Source of the DNA: Novosphingobium arvoryzae
GTDB taxonomy: Bacteria; Pseudomonadota; Alphaproteobacteria; Sphingomonadales; Sphingomonadaceae
Length of the DNA stretch: 64,000 nt
Assembly (NCBI RefSeq): GCF_014652615.1
Contig: NZ_BMZD01000001.1
Location: forward strand, 21,962-85,961
Direction: 5' to 3'
Position numbers and translations under genes: made by a program. A model generated the notes under the pieces. That model was not told the DNA's origin. It worked only from the letters and a program-made list of their open reading frames with translations, and searched no databases. Of this stretch, positions 26,311-34,728 are shown one piece after another. How positions within the stretch are numbered: position 1 is the stretch's first letter; each line of letters opens with the position of its first letter.

Positions 26311-26444
26311 CCACAAGCTGCGCTTGTGGCTGGCGCGGCACCGGCCCGCTCCCCCGCCCGGCCACCCACGGAAGTATATCCTGGATGGGTGGCCGGGCGG
26401 GGGAGCGGGCCGGTGCCGCGCGAGGTCATGCCAAGGGCATGACC
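26311..26444. repeat. Three consecutive perfect hairpins between rsfS and rlmH
   Basis: Central: a 36-bp arm at 26333-26368 matches its exact reverse complement at 26386-26421 with a 17-base loop at 26369-26385. Left: CCACAAGC (26311-26318) and GCTTGTGG (26322-26329). Right: GGTCATGCC (26424-26432) and GGCATGACC (26436-26444). No transposase is present. A REP/MITE-like element or an RNA-processing/translation-control structure are the main options. Confidence 0.9.
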
Positions 26445-26461
26445 GGACCACGCAGCTGAAA

Positions 26462-26857
26462 TCACGCGTTTCCGCTGTCGCCGAAGGCCCACATCCGTTC
26501 CAGGTTATAGAACGTGCGCACTTCCGGGCGGAACAGGTGGACGACGACATCGCCCGCATCGACCAGCACCCAGTCGGCAGCAGGCAGGCCTTCGATCCGG
26601 ACATGGCCAAAGCCGCCCTGCTTGATCCGCTCCGCCAGTTTCTGCGCCATCGAGGCGACCTGGCGGGTGGAGCGACCGGACGCGATCACCATGTGATCCG
26701 CGACCGAGCTTTTGCCTTCGAGCGGAATGGAAACCAGCTCTTGCGCCTGATCATCGTCAAGCGACTTCAGGACGAGTTCGTGAAGCGAACCCGGCTCGGA
26801 CGGGGGGAGCGGGGCGGGGGCACCGGCAGTGGCCGGGGAAGGTTGGGCAGGGGTCAT
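26462..26857 (-). CDS. rsfS: Ribosomal silencing factor
   Basis: 131 residues. After a 25-residue Pro/Ala-rich N-terminus comes the Iojap/RsfS domain: SLDDDQAQELVSIPLEGKSS, DHMVIASGRSTRQVASMA and DWVLVDAGDVVVHLF with the typical end RTFYNLERMW. RsfS binds ribosomal protein uL14 and blocks subunit joining under starvation. It lies 49 bp after nadD, in the same operon. Confidence 0.95.
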   Translation of the reverse strand: MTPAQPSPATAGAPAPLPPSEPGSLHELVLKSLDDDQAQELVSIPLEGKSSVADHMVIASGRSTRQVASMAQKLAERIKQGGFGHVRIEGLPAADWVLVDAGDVVVHLFRPEVRTFYNLERMWAFGDSGNA

Positions 26858-26906
26858 GTAAACCGGAACGGCTCCTGTAAGCGGGCGATGCGGAAAGCGC
26901 TGGGCA

Positions 26907-27563
26907 TCATTGCCCGGCTTTCTTGATGCTGTGGGGATGAACGGGATGGTGCGTCAGGGGATCACGCTGTGGGCGGCCGTCATAACGGCTGGCCCAGTCA
27001 GGATCGGCGCGGCGAATGGCCGTGGCCGAGCGCGGATCGGGATCAAAACGCAAAGGTATCAGCGCAGGGGCGCTCCATCCTCTCCGGGTTTTCAGACTGG
27101 CGGCGGTCCGCCGGAATCGGCCGAGCCAGGCCATCGCGGGGCTCGCGACAGCGGCGCCATCATAGCCCGGCCGGGCAATAACCGCAATCGGCATGGTGCG
27201 GGCGATCCCGCGCCAGTCCCGCCACTGGCTGAACTGGGCCAGATTGTCGGCCCCCATCAGCCAGATGAACCGGCATTTGGGATAGCGCCGGGTGAGGGCG
27301 CGCAGGGTATCGATGGTATAGCGGGTGCCAAGCTCCCGCTCGATCGCGGTGGCACGGATCGGGGCCCGGCGCGACTGGCTGCGGGCAGCAGCGAGCCGCG
27401 CATGAAGCGGTGCCATTCCCGCCTTTGGTTTCAAGGGGTTACCGGGTGAAACCAGCCACCACACCTCGTCCAGCCCCAGCGCTTCGCGGGCGAACAGCGT
27501 GATCCGGCGATGCCCGCCGTGAGCGGGGTTGAAGCTGCCGCCAAGAAGGCCGATCCGCTTCAG
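26907..27563 (-). CDS. nadD: Nicotinate-nucleotide adenylyltransferase (apparent CTG start)
   Basis: 218 residues. The nucleotide-binding start is RIGLLGGSFNPAHGGHRR, followed by WLVSPGNPLKP, FIWLMGADNLAQF and a C-terminal SATAIRR in place of the usual ISST-type signature. The frame has no ATG, GTG or TTG before the essential GGSFNPAHGGH motif; CTG at 27563 (27563-27561) is six bases after GAGAGG and gives the family N-terminus MKRIGLLGG. The Shine-Dalgarno overlaps the proA stop eleven bases away, so translation is coupled. The next TTG/GTG-type start (27464) would delete the active site. Confidence 0.9.
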   Translation of the reverse strand: MKRIGLLGGSFNPAHGGHRRITLFAREALGLDEVWWLVSPGNPLKPKAGMAPLHARLAAARSQSRRAPIRATAIERELGTRYTIDTLRALTRRYPKCRFIWLMGADNLAQFSQWRDWRGIARTMPIAVIARPGYDGAAVASPAMAWLGRFRRTAASLKTRRGWSAPALIPLRFDPDPRSATAIRRADPDWASRYDGRPQRDPLTHHPVHPHSIKKAGQ

Positions 27564-27573
27564 GGCGCGCCTC

Positions 27574-28851
27574 TCAGAGGCGGACCTGGCCGGTGCCGCG
27601 CACCTGCCATTTATAGGTCGTCAGCCCTTCCAGCGCGACCGGCCCGCGCGCGTGCAAACGCCCGGTGGCAATACCGATTTCGGCGCCCAGACCGAACTCG
27701 CCGCCATCGGCAAACTGGGTCGAGGCGTTGACCATGACGATGGCGGAATCGACCTCGGCCAGGAACTGCTCGGCGACCGATTCGTCCTCGGTCACGATGG
27801 CATCGGTATGGTGCGAGGAATGCCGCTCGATGTGGGCCAGCGCGGCACCAAGGCCGTCCACCACCGCCACCGAGAGGATCGCATCGAGGTATTCGGTGTC
27901 CCAATCCTCGGCCGAGGCCGGGTTGATCCGGGGATCGAGCGCCCTGGCCCGCGCATCGCCCCGCAATTCGCACCCGCCATCAAGCAGATCGGCCACCACG
28001 GCTTGCGCGTCGGGGAAGGTCGAATCGATCAGCAGCGTTTCCATCGCCCCGCAGATGCCGGTGCGGCGCAGCTTGGCATTGCGGGCGATCGCGCGGGCCT
28101 TGGCCGGATCGGCGGCGGCGTGGATGAAGGTGTGGCAGATGCCGTCGAGGTGGGCGAGCACGGGCACGCGGGCATCGGCCTGAACGCGGGCCACCAGGCT
28201 CTTGCCGCCGCGCGGGATGATCATGTCGATCAGGCCGGCGGCGGTCAGCATCGCACCCACGGCAGCGCGGTCTTGCGTGGGCATCAGTTGCACGGCGGCT
28301 TCCGGCACTCCGGCGCTGACCAGGCCCTGCACCAGCGCGGCGTGGATCGCGCGGTTGGAATGGACCGCCTCGCTCCCGCCGCGCAGCAGCACGGCGTTGC
28401 CCGAGCGGACACAGAGCGCGGCGGCATCGGCGGTGACGTTGGGCCGGCTTTCATAGATGATCCCGATCAGCCCGACCGGCACCCGCACCCGGCTGAGTTC
28501 CAGCCCGTTGGGCCGCACCGAGCGGTCGATCACCTGTCCGACCGGATCGGGCAGGTCCGCGACGGCGTCGACCGCGTCGGCAATGCCCGCCAGCCGCGCG
28601 GAATCCAGCCGCAGCCGGTCCAGCATCGCGCCGGTCAGCCCGCGCGCTTCGCCCGCCGCCATGTCTTGCGCATTGGCGGCGAGGATCGTGCTTTCAGCCG
28701 CGCGCAGGGCGGCAGCAGCGGCGTGGAGCGCGGCGGCCTTGGCCGGCGCATCCATGCGCGCCAGCACGCGCTGGGCAGCGCGGCCGACCCCGGCAAGACG
28801 GGCAACGAGCGCCTCGGGCGCTTCGACGGCAGGGGCAAGGTCAGTGGTCAT
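27574..28851 (-). CDS. proA: Gamma-glutamyl phosphate reductase
   Basis: 425 residues, family length. [40 protein letters not shown], the catalytic Cys segment [13 protein letters not shown], and HTDAIVTED are the ProA signatures. It performs the second step of proline synthesis, an NADPH reduction. The ATG at 28851 is preferred; an in-frame GTG at 28890 would add 13 residues. It is the first gene of proA-nadD-rsfS-rlmH and faces away from the M23 gene at 29068. Confidence 0.95.
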   Translation of the reverse strand: MTTDLAPAVEAPEALVARLAGVGRAAQRVLARMDAPAKAAALHAAAAALRAAESTILAANAQDMAAGEARGLTGAMLDRLRLDSARLAGIADAVDAVADLPDPVGQVIDRSVRPNGLELSRVRVPVGLIGIIYESRPNVTADAAALCVRSGNAVLLRGGSEAVHSNRAIHAALVQGLVSAGVPEAAVQLMPTQDRAAVGAMLTAAGLIDMIIPRGGKSLVARVQADARVPVLAHLDGICHTFIHAAADPAKARAIARNAKLRRTGICGAMETLLIDSTFPDAQAVVADLLDGGCELRGDARARALDPRINPASAEDWDTEYLDAILSVAVVDGLGAALAHIERHSSHHTDAIVTEDESVAEQFLAEVDSAIVMVNASTQFADGGEFGLGAEIGIATGRLHARGPVALEGLTTYKWQVRGTGQVRL

Positions 28852-29067
28852 CAGGTCCGCGCGCCTAGCACTTCCGCCCGGTGCTGTCACCGCCGGTGCC
28901 GATTCGCTGCAATCGGTTGCAAGTAACTTAGGGGCTAATTCGTAGGGGCCGCAAACGACTCGTCGCGCGAGTCCGTCGATTCAGCGACTCCGCCGGTTAA
29001 TGGATTCGCCTCGTGCCGATGCGCCTGCTAGCGCGCGCCCAACTGAAATCAGGCTTCCGGGGTCGTC

Positions 29068-30231
29068 TTGCAAAAATTGAGCGTTGGCGGTTTCGGGGAT
29101 CGCCTGCGGACATGGTTTCCCGATCGCGAATTCTTCATGCGGTCGCAGGGGCAGGTTCGTTTCATCAAGGTTTCATCGCGGATCCAGATGATCGGCGCGG
29201 GCGTTACCGCGGCGCTGCTGCTGGTGTGGGTGCTGTCGATGGCCGGCATGGCGGTATCCCAATACCTCGCCGCGCGCGACCGGCTGTCGCTGCTCAACCG
29301 CGAAGCGCAAGTCGCCACCGCCGAAAGCCGGGTGTCCGAATACCGCGACGACATCAAGGGCGTCGCCACCGACCTCGAAAAGCGCCAGGAATTCCTGGAA
29401 AAGATGGCCGAGGCGCATCTGGGCGACCTGCCGGAAGAGAAGAAGGCGGGCGAAACCGTCTCCGATTCCTCCGGCGAAGCGGCCAAGACCGTGAACAAGG
29501 TCAGCGCGCTGATCCCCGAAGCCGCCGCGCTCGCCCGGATCGAGGCCCGCCAGCTGGCCTTCGTCGAAAAGCTGACCCGCGCGGCGGACCGCCGCGCCGC
29601 CGACGCCGAAAGCAAGATCAAGCGCCTCGGCCTCAATCCCCGCACCATGCTCGCCTCGCTCGACGATCGCAGCGCAATGGGCGGTCCCTTCATCGCGCTG
29701 GCCACGGCGCGTGGGGGGCGGATCGACACGCGCTTTGAACGGCTCGGCGTTAGCCTGGCGCGGATGGATGCGCTGGAACGCGGCCTTGCCGGGATTCCCC
29801 AGGTCCTGCCCGCCAGCCTCGAATTCGTCTCGTCGGGCTTCGGCTACCGCGCCGACCCGTTTGGTGGCGGCGCGGCGTTCCATGCCGGACTGGATTTCAA
29901 GGGCCCGATCGGCGCGCCGATCTATGCCGCCGCGCAAGGCACCGTCAGCTTCGTCGGGGTGAAGGCTGGATACGGCAACTGCGTGGAAATCGACCATGGC
30001 AACGGGCTGATGACGCGCTATGCCCACATGTCGCGCTTTGCCACCCGGGTCGGCCAGCCGGTGGCCGCCGGGGCCGTGATCGGCGCGATTGGCAACACCG
30101 GGCGGTCCACCGGGCCGCACCTCCATTTCGAAGTGCGGATGCACGACCGTCCGCTCAACCCGCGTCCATTTCTAGAGGCTGCTGCCCATGTTTTCCAAGA
30201 ACCGCGCAGCCGCGCACCCAACGGGAAGTAA
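29068..30231 (+). CDS. M23 (LytM) peptidase, catalytically intact
   Basis: 387 residues starting at TTG 29068; an internal in-frame ATG exists at the FFMRSQGQVRFI segment. One membrane helix (about 42-64) anchors a periplasmic coiled coil (about 75-180), then LytM from about 250: FHAGLDFKGPIGAP gives the HxxxD ligands and GPHLHFEVRMHD the HxH, so the zinc site is complete. It probably cleaves peptidoglycan cross-bridges. Its 3' end overlaps the bactofilin gene by 44 bp. M23 peptidase and bactofilin pairing is known in other bacteria for cell-shape control. Confidence 0.92.
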   Translation: MQKLSVGGFGDRLRTWFPDREFFMRSQGQVRFIKVSSRIQMIGAGVTAALLLVWVLSMAGMAVSQYLAARDRLSLLNREAQVATAESRVSEYRDDIKGVATDLEKRQEFLEKMAEAHLGDLPEEKKAGETVSDSSGEAAKTVNKVSALIPEAAALARIEARQLAFVEKLTRAADRRAADAESKIKRLGLNPRTMLASLDDRSAMGGPFIALATARGGRIDTRFERLGVSLARMDALERGLAGIPQVLPASLEFVSSGFGYRADPFGGGAAFHAGLDFKGPIGAPIYAAAQGTVSFVGVKAGYGNCVEIDHGNGLMTRYAHMSRFATRVGQPVAAGAVIGAIGNTGRSTGPHLHFEVRMHDRPLNPRPFLEAAAHVFQEPRSRAPNGK

Positions 30232-30607
30232 CACCGTGGCAGGATCGACCTTCTCCGTTTTCGGCGCCGACACCCGCATCAAGGGCGACGTCACCGCCTC
30301 GGCCGACCTCCACGTCGATGGCCGGATCGAAGGTGACGTGACCTGCACCGCGCTGGTGCAGGGCGAAGCCAGCGAAATCATCGGCGCGGTCAAGGCCGAA
30401 ACGGCCCGCCTGTCCGGCGTGATCCGCGGCACGATCAGCGTGCGCGACCTGGTGGTCCTCAAATCCGCCCGCATCCACGGCGACGTCCACTACGATTCGC
30501 TGACCATCGAACAAGGCGCCCAGGTCGAAGGCCGCTTCGCCCCGCGCGGCGCGAACGAACCGAGTGTGGCGGCTGGGGTTGAAGCGCTGCTGGCAGCGGC
30601 GGTCTAG
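30188..30607 (+). CDS. Bactofilin
   Basis: 139 residues with the DUF583 right-handed beta-helix core from about 22 to 115: FSVFGADTRIKGDV, LHVDGRIEGDV, RLSGVIRGTIS and ARIHGDVHYDSL with repeating small/hydrophobic spacing and disordered ends. Bactofilins polymerise without nucleotide and recruit peptidoglycan enzymes. The start lies inside the M23 gene in another frame (44-bp overlap), so both are made from one message. Confidence 0.93.
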   Translation: MFSKNRAAAHPTGSNTVAGSTFSVFGADTRIKGDVTASADLHVDGRIEGDVTCTALVQGEASEIIGAVKAETARLSGVIRGTISVRDLVVLKSARIHGDVHYDSLTIEQGAQVEGRFAPRGANEPSVAAGVEALLAAAV

Positions 30608-30621
30608 GGCAACTCCGCCTT

Positions 30622-30725
30622 CGTCATCCCGGACTTGATCCGGAATCCCGCTTGGCTTGTCCGGCGGTCGCGCAAACCATAGCAATCCAGAAGGTCGCTG
30701 CCCCCCGGTTAGGCCCGGGGTGACG
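30622..30725. repeat. Palindromic intergenic repeat after bactofilin
   Basis: CGTCATCCCGG at 30622-30632 pairs with CCGGGGTGACG at 30715-30725 (10 of 11). Inner hairpins lie at 30629-30643 (CCGGA/TCCGG) and 30703-30720 (CCCCGG/CCGGGG). The opening words resemble the interspersed palindromic repeats common in alphaproteobacteria. It lies between convergent genes and could also end transcription. Confidence 0.55.
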
Positions 30726-30744
30726 TCCGATCAGGACGGCGGGC

Positions 30745-32433
30745 CTATCCTTCCGCCGCCACCTCGGCTCTCAACGCCTTGCGGTCCAGCTTGCCGATCA
30801 TCGTCTTGGGCATGGTTTCCCGCACCACCACAGCGTCGACGCGTTCGTGCTTGCCGATGCGGGCGTTGATCCAGTCGCGCAGGGCTTCGCCGGTTTCGGC
30901 CGTGCCGTCGTTCAGGGTGACGTAGGCGCGGGGGACTTCGCCAAGGCGGGGTTCGGGGACGCCGATGACCAGCACTTCCTTGACCGCCGGGTGTTCCAGC
31001 ACCACGGCTTCGACCTGGCTGGGGAACACCTTGAACCCGCCCACCGCGATCATGTCCTTGATGCGGTCGACGATGCGGACATAGCCCTGATCGTCCAGCA
31101 CCGCGACGTCACCGGTACGCAGCCACTGGCCATCGGCGCGCTCCGCAAAGGCGGCGGCGGCTTCGGGGCGGCGCCAGTAGCCGCGCATGACTTGCGGGCC
31201 CTGGATGGCGAGTTCACCCGGCTGCCCGGCGGGGGCATCGCGGGTGGGGTCTTCCTTGTCAAGCAGGCGAATGCGGGTGGCGGGGATCGGCTGGCCGATG
31301 GTGCCCACGCGGTCTTCACCCTCATAGGGATTGGTGGAAGCAACGCCGGCGGTTTCGGTGAGGCCGTACCCTTCCACTAGCCGCGCATCGGTGGCGGCCT
31401 CGAACTTTTCCTTCAGCGGCCCGGCCAGCGGCGCGCCGCCGGAAATGCAGACCCGCAGCGAGGAGAAATCGGTCCGGGCCAGCGCGGGATGATCGAGCAG
31501 CGCCTGATACATCGTCGGCACGCCGGGCATCGCGGTGGCGCGCACCCGTTGCAGCGTCTTGAGCGCCTGCCCCGCATCAAAGCGCGGCAGCATGGCAATG
31601 CACCCGCCGTTCACCACCGTGCGGTTGAGCACGCAGATATTGGCGAAGACGTGGAACAGCGGCAGCACGCCCATGATCACGTCGCGTTCGCCCGCGCGGG
31701 GATCGATCGCCTCGACCTGGCGGGTGTTGGCGGAGATGTTCTGGTGGGTCAGCATCGCGCCCTTGGGCGTGCCGGTGGTGCCGCCAGTGTATTGCAGCAG
31801 GGCCAGATCCTCCAGCGGATCGAGCAGGACGGGCGCGGGATCGGTCCGGGCCAGCGCGTCCTCCCACCGGATCACGTCCGGGCGGGCGGGAATGCGGGTC
31901 AGCGACTTGCGCCCCAGCAGCCGCAGCGCCAGCCCCTTGGCCAGCGGCAACATCGCCGCGAGCGAGCCGACCACCAGCCGTTCCAGCCCGGAAGTCTTGA
32001 GCACTTCCAGCGCGGTGGGCAGCAGCGCGACCGAATCGATCGTCACCAGCAGCCGCGTGCCCGAATCCTCCACTTGCGCAGCCAGTTCCTGCGCGGTGTA
32101 GAGCGGGCTGAAATTGACCACGGTCGCCCCGGCCAGCATCGCCCCGTAATAGGCCGAGACATAGATCGGGACATTGGGGAGGTAGAGCCCGATCCGGTCG
32201 CCCTTGGTCACGCCCAGCCGCTGCAGCCCGGCGGCAAAAGCGCGGGCCTCTGCATGCAGCGCGGCATAAGTGAAGGCGCGGCCCATGAAGTCCACCAGCG
32301 GCCGCTCGGCAAAGCGGGCGGCGCTCTGGGCGAACATCTCTGGCAGGGTCAGTGGCGGAAAGTCCATGTCCCACGCGCAAGGGTGGGCATAGTGGGCTTG
32401 CCAGGGGGTCGGTGCGGGATCGGTTTCGGTCAT
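30745..32433 (-). CDS. fadD: Long-chain acyl-CoA ligase, FadD-like
   Basis: 562 residues of the ANL superfamily. The AMP-binding loop YTGGTTGTPKGAML is near residue 215, EGYGLTET near 345, the hinge/adenylate part QWLRTGDVAVLDDQGYVRIV near 435, and the C-terminal lysine in MPKTMIGKLDRKALR near 545. It activates fatty acids with ATP and CoA at the membrane. It stands alone between a palindromic repeat and the DUF1013 gene. Chain length preference is unknown. Confidence 0.9.
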   Translation of the reverse strand: MTETDPAPTPWQAHYAHPCAWDMDFPPLTLPEMFAQSAARFAERPLVDFMGRAFTYAALHAEARAFAAGLQRLGVTKGDRIGLYLPNVPIYVSAYYGAMLAGATVVNFSPLYTAQELAAQVEDSGTRLLVTIDSVALLPTALEVLKTSGLERLVVGSLAAMLPLAKGLALRLLGRKSLTRIPARPDVIRWEDALARTDPAPVLLDPLEDLALLQYTGGTTGTPKGAMLTHQNISANTRQVEAIDPRAGERDVIMGVLPLFHVFANICVLNRTVVNGGCIAMLPRFDAGQALKTLQRVRATAMPGVPTMYQALLDHPALARTDFSSLRVCISGGAPLAGPLKEKFEAATDARLVEGYGLTETAGVASTNPYEGEDRVGTIGQPIPATRIRLLDKEDPTRDAPAGQPGELAIQGPQVMRGYWRRPEAAAAFAERADGQWLRTGDVAVLDDQGYVRIVDRIKDMIAVGGFKVFPSQVEAVVLEHPAVKEVLVIGVPEPRLGEVPRAYVTLNDGTAETGEALRDWINARIGKHERVDAVVVRETMPKTMIGKLDRKALRAEVAAEG

Positions 32434-32496
32434 CCTGCCAACTTGGCCCCTCCCACCGGGAAGGGCAAGTTGCCACGATGGCCTAAACCGGCAAGC

Positions 32497-33198
32497 TTAC
32501 TGGCCTTCGGCGGCCTCGGCAGCGCGCTTGGCTTCGAGCCAGGCGGCGGCTTCGGCTTCCTGCGCGGCTTCGCTGGCAGCGCGCGAGGCGGCTTCGCGTT
32601 CGGCGCGCAGTTCCTCGATCAGCGAGGCGCGATCATCGCCCAGCCGTTCATCGTCACCGGCGGCATCTTCCAGCCCGGCCTTCTTCGCCGCCTTGGCAAC
32701 GATGGCGTCCAGCTCGCGCTGGCTGCACAGGCCCAGCGTGACCGGGTCCTTCGGCTGGATATTGCCGATGTTCCAGTGGCTGCGATCGCGAATCGCGGCG
32801 ATGGTGTTGCGGGTGGTGCCGATCAACTTGCCGATCTGCGCGTCCGAGATTTCGGGGTGGTGGCGCAGGATCCACGCGATGCCATCGGGCTTGTCCTGGC
32901 GCTTCGACACCGGGGTATAGCGCGGGCCCTTGGTGCGGCTGACGGTAACCGGAGCCTTCTGCATCTTCAGGGCATAGTTGGCGTCGGCTTGGCCCTTTTC
33001 GATTTCGGCCATGGTCAGTTCGCCCGCGCGCACCGGATCGCGTCCGGTGTACTTCGACGAGGCCAGATCATCGGCCATCGCCTGGACTTCCAGGATGTGC
33101 AGACCGCAGAATTCGGCGATCTGTTCAAAGGTCAGCGCGGTGTTGTCGACCAGCCACGAAGCGGTGGCGTGCGGCATCAACGGGGTCGGCTGGGACAC
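32497..33198 (-). CDS. DUF1013 / TrcR-type cell-cycle transcriptional regulator
   Basis: 233 residues. MPHATASWLVDNTALTFEQ and FCGLHILEVQAMADD begin the DUF1013 domain, with HHPEISDAQIGKLIGTTRNT as a helix-turn-helix near residue 110 and SHWNIGNIQPKDPV after it. The C-terminal 60 residues are Ala/Glu coiled coil. The family is alphaproteobacterial and annotated as a cell-cycle regulator. The start is GTG at 33198 with GGAG seven bases before it. Confidence 0.88.
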   Translation of the reverse strand: MSQPTPLMPHATASWLVDNTALTFEQIAEFCGLHILEVQAMADDLASSKYTGRDPVRAGELTMAEIEKGQADANYALKMQKAPVTVSRTKGPRYTPVSKRQDKPDGIAWILRHHPEISDAQIGKLIGTTRNTIAAIRDRSHWNIGNIQPKDPVTLGLCSQRELDAIVAKAAKKAGLEDAAGDDERLGDDRASLIEELRAEREAASRAASEAAQEAEAAAWLEAKRAAEAAEGQ

Positions 33199-33308
33199 GG
33201 GTATTCTCCGTTCAAAATAGAAGGGCCGCCCCTCGCGGAGCGGCCGTTTGGGCAGGCGTCTAGGCGGATTCGCCCCGAAGGGCAAGGGTTTCTAGGGCCG
33301 CCAGCGAC

Positions 33309-34313
33309 TCAACCAACCGCCAGCACGATCTTGCCGATGTGGCTGCCCGCCTCCATCCGCGCATGGGCGGCCGACGCCTCGGCCAGCGGAAACGCGCGGT
33401 CCATCACCGGGCGCAGTTGCCCGCTTTCCACCAGCGGCCAGGCCATGCGCGCGATTTCCTGCGCCAGCAGCGCCTTGAACTGGTTGGAGCGCGGGCGCAG
33501 CGTCGATCCGGTCAGGCACAGGCGGCGGCGCATGACTTCGGCCATGTTGAGCTCGGCCCGCACCCCGCCCTGCACCGCGATGGTCACGTGGCGGCCATCA
33601 TCGGCAAGGCATTTGAGGTTGCGCATCACATAATCGCCCGCAACCATGTCGAGCACGAGGTGCACCCCCTGCCCATCCGTGATCCGCGCCACTTCGGTGA
33701 CGAAATCCTGCGCCTTGTAGTCAATCGCGTGGTCCGCGCCGATCTTCAGCGCCTGGGCGCACTTGTCCGCCCCGCCACAGGTGACGATCACGGTAAGGCC
33801 GAACAGCTTGCCCAGCATGATGGCCATGCTGCCGATCCCGCTGGTGCCGCCGTGGACCAGGATCGTCTCGCCCTCTTTCGCCCAGCCGCGTTCGAACACG
33901 TTGTGCCACACGGTGAACAGCGTTTCGGGCAGCGCGGCGGCCTGATCCAGCGGCAGGTCCGCCGGCACCGGCAGGCAGTGGTCCGCGACCGCCAGGCAAT
34001 ATTCGGCATAGCCCCCGCCGGATACCAGCGCGCAGACCTGCTGGCCCAGCAGCGCCGGTTCCACGCCCTCTCCCAGCGCCACGACCGCGCCCGCGATTTC
34101 CAGCCCCGGGATCGGCGAAGCGCCCGGCGGCGGCGGATAGAAACCCTGGCGCTGGATCACGTCGGGCCGGTTCACCCCGGCAAAGGCGACCCGCACCAGC
34201 ACCTCGCCCGGCCCCGGCACAGGCACCGGCGCATCGGCCAGCCGCAGCACTTCCGGGCCGCCGGGAGCGTCAAAACCCGCGACCTTCATGGAATCGGGAA
34301 GTAAACCAGTCAT
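33309..34313 (-). CDS. NAD(P)H quinone oxidoreductase (zinc-less MDR family)
   Basis: 334 residues. GVNRPDVIQRQGFYPPPPG, PGLEIAGAVVALGEGV, ALPETLFTVWHNVF and the cofactor loop ILVHGGTSGIGSMAI mark the PIG3/QOR branch of medium-chain reductases, with no catalytic zinc ligands. It probably reduces quinones or enones with NADPH. The ATG at 34313 is used; ATG 34289 is a possible later start. It is divergent from the DUF1192 gene. Confidence 0.88.
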   Translation of the reverse strand: MTGLLPDSMKVAGFDAPGGPEVLRLADAPVPVPGPGEVLVRVAFAGVNRPDVIQRQGFYPPPPGASPIPGLEIAGAVVALGEGVEPALLGQQVCALVSGGGYAEYCLAVADHCLPVPADLPLDQAAALPETLFTVWHNVFERGWAKEGETILVHGGTSGIGSMAIMLGKLFGLTVIVTCGGADKCAQALKIGADHAIDYKAQDFVTEVARITDGQGVHLVLDMVAGDYVMRNLKCLADDGRHVTIAVQGGVRAELNMAEVMRRRLCLTGSTLRPRSNQFKALLAQEIARMAWPLVESGQLRPVMDRAFPLAEASAAHARMEAGSHIGKIVLAVG

Positions 34314-34405
34314 TTGCACAGCCCCGTTGCCCAAAAAGCACGCCTGCCTTCCCCTATCCTTTGGCCGTGTTGACAGCAAGCGCCGCAGCGGTGATTCTGC
34401 CATGC

Positions 34406-34609
34406 ATGGACGACGATGATCGCCCCCGCCCGCGCGGTGATGCCGCCAGCGCCCTGGCTCGCGAGAGCCTCGACAGCTATTCGCAGGACGAGTTGGCTGA
34501 GCGCGTCGCCTTGCTGGAAGCGGAAATCGCCCGCGTGAAAGCGCATCGCGACAAGGCAGCCGCGCACCGCGCCGCCGCCGATGCGCTGTTCGGCGGGCCA
34601 AAACGATGA
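34406..34609 (+). CDS. DUF1192 family small protein
   Basis: 67 residues from ATG 34406. MDDDDRPRPRGDAA, then SLDSYSQDELAERVALLEAE and a C-terminal helix with HRDKAAAHRAAADALF is the DUF1192 pattern. The function is unknown. It lies in an alphaproteobacterial neighbourhood, between the reductase and clpA. Confidence 0.85.
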   Translation: MDDDDRPRPRGDAASALARESLDSYSQDELAERVALLEAEIARVKAHRDKAAAHRAAADALFGGPKR

Positions 34610-34728
34610 GCGCCCCTACCGGTTTTGCGCGGGCGCGCCATATAGGTTCGGTTAATCCCGACCGTTCATACTCCCTTCGTTCATCCTTCCCCCGGCCCTC
34701 CTCCCCCTCCCGCGTGAAAGCCCGCTAG

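Noticed and set aside
33224..33245. Terminator hairpin after the quinone oxidoreductase
   Set aside because: GGCCGC/GCGGCC can pair, but it lies within the likely control region of the DUF1013 gene and has only a weak T-run.
31489..33633. Long plus-strand open frame (714 codons)
   Set aside because: Antisense to fadD, DUF1013 and the reductase; composition of a shadow frame.
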